From Penaeus vannamei (taxonomy: Eukaryota; Arthropoda; Malacostraca; Decapoda; Penaeidae), in contig NC_091550.1 in the NCBI RefSeq assembly GCF_042767895.1, positions 48,463,261 to 48,488,260 on the forward strand: a stretch of DNA of 25,000 nt, in the 5' to 3' direction. Positions 17,897-25,000 of this stretch are shown here, one piece after another. How positions within the stretch are numbered: position 1 is the stretch's first letter; each line of letters begins with the position of its first letter. Below the pieces are notes generated by a model. It was not told the origin of the DNA and did no database searches. It saw nothing but the letters and a program-made list of their open reading frames with translations. A program made the position numbers and the translations under genes.

Positions 17897-20800
17897 GTGG
17901 ATCTGAATAAAAATAACACAAAGAAATCAAACCACAAACACACACACAAAGAAAAATAAAAAAAAGTGGATCTGAATAAAAATAACACAAAGAAATCAAA
18001 CCACAAAAACACACACAAAGAAAAAGAAAAGAAGTGGATCTGAATAAAAATAACACAAAGAAATCAAACCACAAACACAAACCACAAACAAAGAAAAAGA
18101 AAAGAAGTGGATCTGAATAAAAATAACACAAACAAATCAAACCACAAACACACACACAAAGAAAAAGAAAAGAAGTGGATCTGAATAAAAATAACACAAA
18201 GAAATCAAACCACAAACACACACACAAAGAAAAATAAAAAAAAGTGGATCTGAATAAAAATAATACAAACAAATCAAACCACAAACACACACACAAAGAA
18301 AAAGAAAAGAAGTGGATCTGAATAAAAATAACACAAACAAATCAAACCACAAACACACACACAAAGAAAAAGAAAAGTGGATCTGAATAAAAATAACACA
18401 AACAAATCAAACCACAAACACACACACAAAGAAAAAGAAAAGAAGTGGATCTGAATAAAAATAATACAAACAAATCAAACCACAAACACACACACAAAGA
18501 AAAAGAAAAGAAGTGGATCTGAATAAAAATAATACAAAGAAATCAAACCACAAACACACACACAAAGAAAAAAAAAAGTGGATCTGAATAAAAATAACAC
18601 AAAGAAATCAAACCACAAACACACACACAAAGAAAAAGAAAAGAAGTGGATCTGAATAAAAATAATACAAACAAATCAAACCACAAACACACACACAAAG
18701 AAAAAGAAAAGAAGTGGATCTGAATAAAAATAATACAAACAAATCAAACCACAAACACACACACAAAGAAAAAGAAAAGAAGTGGATCTGAATGAAAATA
18801 ATACAAACAAATCAAACCACAAACACACACACAAAGAAAAAGAAAAGTGGATCTGAATAAAAATAATACAAACAAATCAAACCACAAACACACACACAAA
18901 GAAAAAGAAAAGTGGATCTGAATAAAAATAATACAAAGAAATCAAACCACAAACACACACACAAAGAAAAATAAAAGAAGTGGATCTGAATAAAAACAAT
19001 ACAAACAAATCAAACCACAAACACACCCACAAAGAAAAAGAAAAGAAGTGGATCTGAATAAAAATAACACAAACAAATCAAACCACAAACACACACACAA
19101 AGAAAATAAAAAAAAGTGGATCTGAATAAAAACAATACAAACAAATCAAACCACAAACACACACACAAAGAAAAAAAAAAAGAAGTGGATCTGAATAAAA
19201 ATAATACAAAGAAATCAAACCACAAACACAAACAAAGAAAAATAAAAGAAGTGGATCTGAATAAGAATAATACAAAGAAATTAAACCACAAACACACACA
19301 CAAAGAAAAAAGAAAAGAAGTGGATCTGAATAAAAATAACACAAAGAAATCAAACCACAAAAACACACACAAAGAAAAAGAAAAAAAAGTGGATCTGAAT
19401 AAAAATAACACAAAGAAATTAAACCACAAAAACACACACAAAGAAAAAAGAAAAGAAGTGGATCTGAATAAAAATAACACAAAGAAATCAAACCACAAAC
19501 ACACACACAAAGAAAAAGAAAAGAAGTGGATCTGAATAAAAATAACACAAACAAATCAAACCACAAACACACACACAAAGAAAAAGAAAAGAAGTGGATC
19601 TGAATAAAAATAACACAAACAAATCAAACCACAAACACACACACAAAGAAAAAGAAAAGAAGTGGATCTGAATAAAAATAACACAAAGAAATCAAACCAC
19701 AAACACACACACAAAGAAAAAGAAAAGTGGATCTGAATAAAAATAACACAAAGAAATCAAACCACAAACACACACACAAAGAAAAAGAGAAGAAGTGGAT
19801 CTGAATAAAAATAACACAAACAAATCAAACCACAAACACACACACAAAGAAAAATAAAAGAAGTGGATCTGAATAAAAATAATACAAAGAAATCAAACCA
19901 CAAACACACACACAAAGAAAAAGAAAAGAAGTGGATCTGAATAAAAATAACACAAACAAATCAAACCACAAACACACACACAAAGAAAAATAAAAAAAGT
20001 GGATCTGAATAAAAATAATACAAAGAAATCAAACCACAAACACACACACAAAGAAAAATAAAAGTGGATCTGAATAAAAATAACACAAAGAAATTAAACC
20101 ACAAACACACACACTAAGGAAAAGAAAAGTGGATCTGAATAAAAATAATACAAACAAATCAAACCACAAACACACACACAAAGAAAAAGAAAAGAAGTGG
20201 ATCTGAATAAAAATAACACAAACAAATCAAACCACAAACACACACACAAAGAAAAAGAAAAGAAGTGGATCTGAATAAAAATAACACAAACAAATCAAAC
20301 CACAAACACACACACAAAGAAAAAGAAAAGAAGTGGATCTGAATAAAAATAACACAAAGAAATCAAACCACAAACACACACACAAAGAAAAATAAAAAAA
20401 GTGGATCTGAATAAAAATAACACAAAGAAATCAAACCACAAACACACAAACAAAGAAAAAGAAAAGAAAAGTGGATCTGAATAAAAATAACACAAAGAAA
20501 TCAAACCACAAACACACACACAAAGAAAAAGAAAAGAAGTGGATCTGAATAAAAATAACACAAAGAAATTAAACCACAAACACACAAAAAAATAAAAGAA
20601 GTGGATCTGAATAAAAATAATACAAACAAATCAAACCACAAACACACACACAAAGAAAAATAAAAGAAGTGGATCTGAATAAAAATAACACAAAGAAATC
20701 AAACCACAAACACACACACACAAAGAAAAATAAAAGAAGTGGATCTGAATAAAAATAACACAAAGAAATCAAACCACAAACACACACACGAAGAAAAAGA

Positions 20801-23087
20801 AAAGAAGTGGATCTGAATAAAAATAACACAAAGAAATCAAACCACAAACACACACACAAAGAAAAAGAAAAGAAGTGGATCTGAATAAAAATAACACAAA
20901 CAAATCAAACCACAAACACACACACAAAGAAAAAGAAAAGTGGATCTGAATAAAAATAACACAAACAAATCAAACCACAAACACAAAAACAAAGAAAAAT
21001 AAAAAAAAGTGGATCTGAATAAAAATAACACAAAGAAATCAAACCACAAACCACAAACCACAAACACAAAAAAAGAAGTGGATCTGAATAAAAACAATAC
21101 AAAGAAATCAAACCACAAACACACACACAAAGAAAAAGAAAAGTGGATCTGAATAAAATTAACACAAACAAATCAAACCACAAACACACACACAAAGAAA
21201 AATAAAAGAAGTGGATCTGAATAAAAACAATACAAAGAAATCAAACCACAAACACACTCACAAAGAAAAAGAAAAGAAGTGGATCTGAATAAAAATTACA
21301 CAAAGAAATTAAACCACAAACACACACACAAAGAAAAATAAAAGAAGTGGATCTGAATAAAAATTACACAAAGAAAGCAAACCACAAACACACACACACA
21401 AAGAAAAAGAAAAGAAGTGGATCTGAATGAAAATAATACGAAGAAATCAAACCACAAACACACACACAAAGAAAAATAAAAAAGAAAAGTGGATCTGAAT
21501 AAAAATAACACAAACAAATCAAACCACAAACGCACAAACAAAGAAAAAGAAAAGTGGATCTGAATAAAAATAACAAACAAATTAAACCACAAACACACAC
21601 ACAAAAAAAATAAAAAAAGTGGATCTGAATAAAAATACAAAGAAATTAAACCACAAACCACAAACACAAAGAAAAATAAAAAAAAGTGGATCTGAATAAA
21701 AATAATACAAACAAATCAAACCACAAACACACACACAAAGAAAAAGAAAAGAAGTGGATCTGAATGAAAATAATACGAAGAAATCAAACCACAAACACAC
21801 ACACAAAGAAAAATAAAAGAAGTGGATCTGAATAAAAATAACACAAACAAATCAAACCACAAACACACACACAAAGAAAAAGAAAAGAAGTGGATCTGAA
21901 TAAAAATAACACAAAGAAATTAAACCACAAACACACACACAAAGAAAAATAAAAGAAGTGGATCTGAATAAAAATAATACAAAGAAATTAAACCACACAC
22001 ACACACACAAAGAAAAATAAAAGAAGTGGATCTGAATAAGAATAACACAAAGAAATCAAACCACAAACACACACACAAAGAAAAAGAAAAAAAGTGGATC
22101 TGAATAAAAATAACACAAACAAATCAAACCACAAACACACACACAAAGAAAAATAAAAGAAGTGGATCTGAATAAGAATAATACAAAGAAATCAAACCAC
22201 AAACAAACACACAAAGAAAAAGAAAAGAAGTGGATCTGAATAAAAATAACACAAAGAAATTAAACCACAAACACACACACACAAAGAAAAAAGTGGATCT
22301 GAATAAAAATAACACAAAGAAATCAAACCACAAACACACACACAAAGAAAAAGAAAAAAAGTGGATCTGAATAAAAATAACACAAAGAAATCAAACCACA
22401 AACACACACACAAAGAAAAAGAAAAGAAGTGGATCTGAATAAAAATAACACAAACAAATCAAACCACAAACACACACACACAAAGAAAAAGAAAAGTGGA
22501 TCTGAATAAAAATAACACAAAGAAAGCAAACCACAAACACACACACAAAGAAAAAGAAAAGAAGTGGATCTGAATAAAAATAACACAAAGACACAAACAC
22601 ACAAACAAAGAAAAAGAAAAAGAAGTGGATCTGAATAAAAATAACACAAACAAATCAAACCACAAACACAAAGAAGAATAAAAAAAAGTGGATCTGAATA
22701 AAAATAATACAAAGAAATTAAACCACAAACACACACACAAAGAAAAAGAAAAGAAGTGGATCTGAATAAAAATAATACAAAGAAATTAAACCACAAACAC
22801 ACACAAAGAAAAAGAAAAGAAGTGGATCTGAATAAAAATAATACAAAGAAATTAAACCACAAACACACACAAAGAAAAATAAAAGAAGTGGATCTGAATA
22901 AGAATAACACAAAGAAATCAAACCACAAACACACACACAAAGAAAAAGAAAAGAAGTGGATCTGAATAAAAATAATACAAAGAAATCAAACCACAAACAC
23001 ACACACAAAGAAAAAGAAAAGAAGTGGATCTGAATAAAAATAACACAAAGAAATCAAACCACAAACCACAAAAACAAACAAAAAAAA
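17897..23087. repeat. 68-bp minisatellite array, 77 units
   Basis: GTGGATCTGAAT marks each unit start. I counted 77 starts from 17897 to 23024. Most intervals are 68 bp, many are 65 bp through loss of GAA before GTGG, and others are 61-73 bp through changes in the CACA and A-rich parts. Recurrent internal variants are AACACAAA/AATACAAA, AAAGAAATC/AAACAAATC, and TCAAACC/TTAAACC. The + strand is poor in T. Because 68 is not a multiple of 3, a reverse-strand frame rotates each unit and meets TGA after at most about three units. This explains the recurrent Cys/Val/Phe-rich frames, which I do not regard as genes. Both array ends are visible. Confidence 0.96.
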
Positions 23088-23263
23088 GTATATGGACTTT
23101 TTTCTTCCGTCTCGACTCTCGCAGTTCTCACAGAAGCCGACAGATGGCACTGGAAGATACGTCACACCTACATCTTCATCTTCTCTCGCCTTAAAGAAAA
23201 TAACCCTCAAGTTTCTCCACCTTTTGATTAAGAAAAAAATATAGAAAAATAGATAAAGATAAA
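23088..23263. other. Single-copy island between two minisatellites
   Basis: About 175 bases of normal composition. A reverse frame of 74 codons starts at 23210 but runs into the 68-bp array and shows no domain. Whether this is exonic cannot be decided from sequence alone. Confidence 0.5.
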
Positions 23264-24592
23264 GAGGAATAGATAGATAGAATAAGAAGATAAAGAGGTT
23301 TAGATATATAAGATAGAATGATAATGCAGGGGAATGAGAAGAGGAATAGATAGATAGAAGATGATAAAGAGGTTTAGATATATAAAATAGAATGATGATG
23401 CCGGGGAATGAGAAGAGGAATAGATAGATAGAAGATGATAAAGAGGTTTAGATATATAAGATAGAATGATAATGCAAGGGAATGAGAAGAGGAATAGATA
23501 GATAGAAGATGATAAAGAGGTTTAGATATATAAAATAGAATGATGATGCCGGGGAATGAGAAGAGGAATAGATAGATAGAAGATGATAAAGAGGTTTAGA
23601 TATATAAGATAGAATGATGATGCGGGGGGAATGAGAAGAGGAATAGATAGATAGAAGATGATAAAGAGGTTTAGATATATAAGATAGAATGATGATGCCG
23701 GGGAATGAGAAGAGGAATAGATAGAAGATGATAAAGAGGTTTAGATATATAAAATAGGATGATGATGCCGGGGAATGAGAAGAGGAATAGATAGATAGAA
23801 GATGATAAAGAGGTTTAGATATATAAGATAGAATGATGATGCGGGGGAATGAGAAGAGGAATAGATAGATAGAAGATGATAAAGAGGTTTAGATATATAA
23901 GATAGAATGATGATGCAAGGGAATGAGAAGAGGAATAGATAGATAGAAGATGATAAAGAGGTTTAGATATATAAGATAGAATGATAATGCAGGGGAATGA
24001 GAAGAGGAATAGATAGATAGAAGATGATAAAGAGGTTTAGATATATAAGATAGAATGATGATGCGGGGGAATGAGAAGAGGAATAGATAGATAGAAGATG
24101 ATAAAGAGGTTTAGATATATAAGATAGAATGATAATGCCGGGGAATGAGAAGAGGAATAGATAGATAGAAGATGATAAAGAGGTTTAGATATATAAAATA
24201 GGATGATGATGCAGGGGAATGAGAAGAGGAATAGATAGATAGAAGATGATAAAGAGGTTTAGATATATAAGATAGAATGATGATGCCGGGGAATGAGAAG
24301 AGGAATAGATAGATAGAAGATGATAAAGAGGTTTAGATATATAAGATAGAATGATGATGCAGGGGAATGAGAAGAGGAATAGATAGATAGAAGATGATAA
24401 AGAGGTTTAGATATATAAGATAGAATGATAATGCAGGGGAATGAGAAGAGGAATAGATAGATAGAAGATGATAAAGAGGTTTAGATATATAAAATAGAAT
24501 GATGATGCGGGGGAATGAGAAGAGGAATAGATAGATAGAAGATGATAAAGAGGTTTAGATATATATGATAGAATGATGATGCGGGGGGAATG
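23264..24592. repeat. 74-bp minisatellite array, 18 units
   Basis: GAGGAATAGATAGATAGAAG starts near-identical units at 23264, 23341, 23415, 23489, 23563, 23638, 23712, 23782 and then every 74 bp to 24522. The unit beginning at 23712 is 70 bp because one GATA is lost. The first is 77 bp and more diverged. Variable sites are GATAATGC/GATGATGC, TAAGATAG/TAAAATAG and the 3' GCAGGGG/GCCGGGG/GCAAGGG/GCGGGGG. The last unit ends abruptly in single-copy DNA. Confidence 0.97.
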
Positions 24593-24700
24593 ATTTCAGT
24601 CGCGTCTGGATGTTGACTGTGTGTTCACCTGGCGAGACTAATCGAGCAAAAATGTCTTTCCTCGTGAGCCTTGTCTTGTGAGGAAAAAAAAAACCTCTTT
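24593..24700. other. Short single-copy island
   Basis: CAAAAATGTCTTTCCTCGTG at about 24647 gives an ATG in a favourable context, but the frame closes after nine codons. It could be a first exon with a donor at CTC|GTGAGC, but there is no supporting evidence. Confidence 0.4.
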
Positions 24701-24929
24701 CTTCCTCTCTTCTTTCTACTCTACAGTAATCTTTATTGTCTATTTTCTTTTTTTTTCTCTCTCTCCGTTTCTCTGTGTTTCTCTCTATCTTTTCCTTTGT
24801 TTGTTTCCTTTAAAACTCTTCCTCTCTTCTTTCTACTCTACAGCAATCTTTATTATCTATTTTCTTTATTTTTTTTCTCTCTCTCTCCGTTTCTCTGTTT
24901 TTCTTTATATCTTTTCCTTTGTTTGTTTT
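24701..24929. repeat. 117-bp tandem duplication, pyrimidine-rich
   Basis: CTTCCTCTCTTCTTTCTACT starts at 24701 and again at 24818. Both copies continue through CTACAG(T/C)AATCTTTATT, TCTCCGTTTCTCTG and CTTTTCCTTTGTTTGTTT with a few substitutions and T-run length changes. Confidence 0.93.
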
Positions 24930-25000
24930 CTTCGGTTTTCTCTCATCTCATTCTTATCTCTTCAATTCTTTCGTCTGCTTTTTCTTTATTTATTTTTCTT
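24930..25000. other. T-rich window end
   Basis: Pyrimidine-rich sequence without a clear unit. The feature may continue beyond the window. Confidence 0.5.

Noticed and set aside
17897..23087. CRISPR array
   Set aside because: Units are directly adjacent with no unique spacers, are 68 bp, and lie in eukaryotic-type DNA without cas genes.
17897..23087. Family of small Cys/Val/Phe-rich membrane proteins on the reverse strand
   Set aside because: The frames are products of the 68-bp unit rotating through three frames. They end at the repeat-encoded TGA and share no start context.
24647..24690. First exon of a gene starting at CAAAAATG
   Set aside because: The frame closes after nine codons and no downstream exon or promoter can be identified in the remaining 300 bases.

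Overview
The window reads as eukaryotic, non-coding, exceptionally repeat-rich DNA. I find no convincing protein-coding gene, no tRNA or rRNA gene, and no prokaryotic operon structure. Long pure (CA)n, (TC)n, (GA)n, (AAAT)n and (AAT)n microsatellites, several minisatellite arrays and one pogo/Tigger-type MITE with a TA target duplication fit a microsatellite-rich invertebrate. Decapod crustaceans, penaeid shrimp in particular, are known for such genomes. That assignment is inference from repeat style only, since no gene supports it.

Layout. 1-950: a 58-bp tandem repeat cut by the window edge, then degenerate TATC/CATC tetranucleotides. 950-1380: short unique DNA and poly-T blocks. 1376-3348: almost pure C/T strand. 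3420-3955: poly-T and three diverged copies of a 'core module'. 3956-4560: purine-rich. 4561-5704: AT-rich unique DNA with an (AAT)n tract. 5705-6137: pyrimidine tract. 6138-7911: unique islands alternating with GGT/GAT, GACA/GATA and TATC/CATC tracts. 7912-8600: purine-rich diverged 86-bp repeat and GA/GAAA. 8601-12850: a composite macrosatellite whose parts are a GA block (C), poly-A, a GC-rich core (A) and G-rich pentamer arrays (B). 12850-13340: decayed derivatives of the same family. 13341-14330: a purine-rich duplication with (GAAA)n, (AAAT)n and (AAAAG)n. 14330-15840: mostly unique, with a (CA)n tract. 15841-16735: pyrimidine-rich. 16907-17372: the MITE. 17398-17896: GA-rich and GATA-rich. 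17897-23087: a 77-unit, 68-bp minisatellite. 23264-24592: an 18-unit, 74-bp minisatellite. 24701-24929: a 117-bp tandem duplication.

There are no genes to work together. The layout is best read as repeat dynamics. One GC-rich core occurs as old, decayed copies (3.5-3.95 kb and 12.88-12.96 kb) and as young, nearly identical copies (8.75-11.8 kb) amplified together with poly-A and G-rich pentamers. The minisatellites show clean unit structure with shared variants. Most long open frames exist only because a C/T-only, G/T-rich or stop-poor repeat cannot form stop codons.

The least ordinary content is the composite macrosatellite with its G-quadruplex-prone strand. Within it, two core copies differ from their siblings by substitutions that all produce G or C, which is either a consensus artefact or a directional mutation process. 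I did not find evidence for a new enzymatic or defence system.
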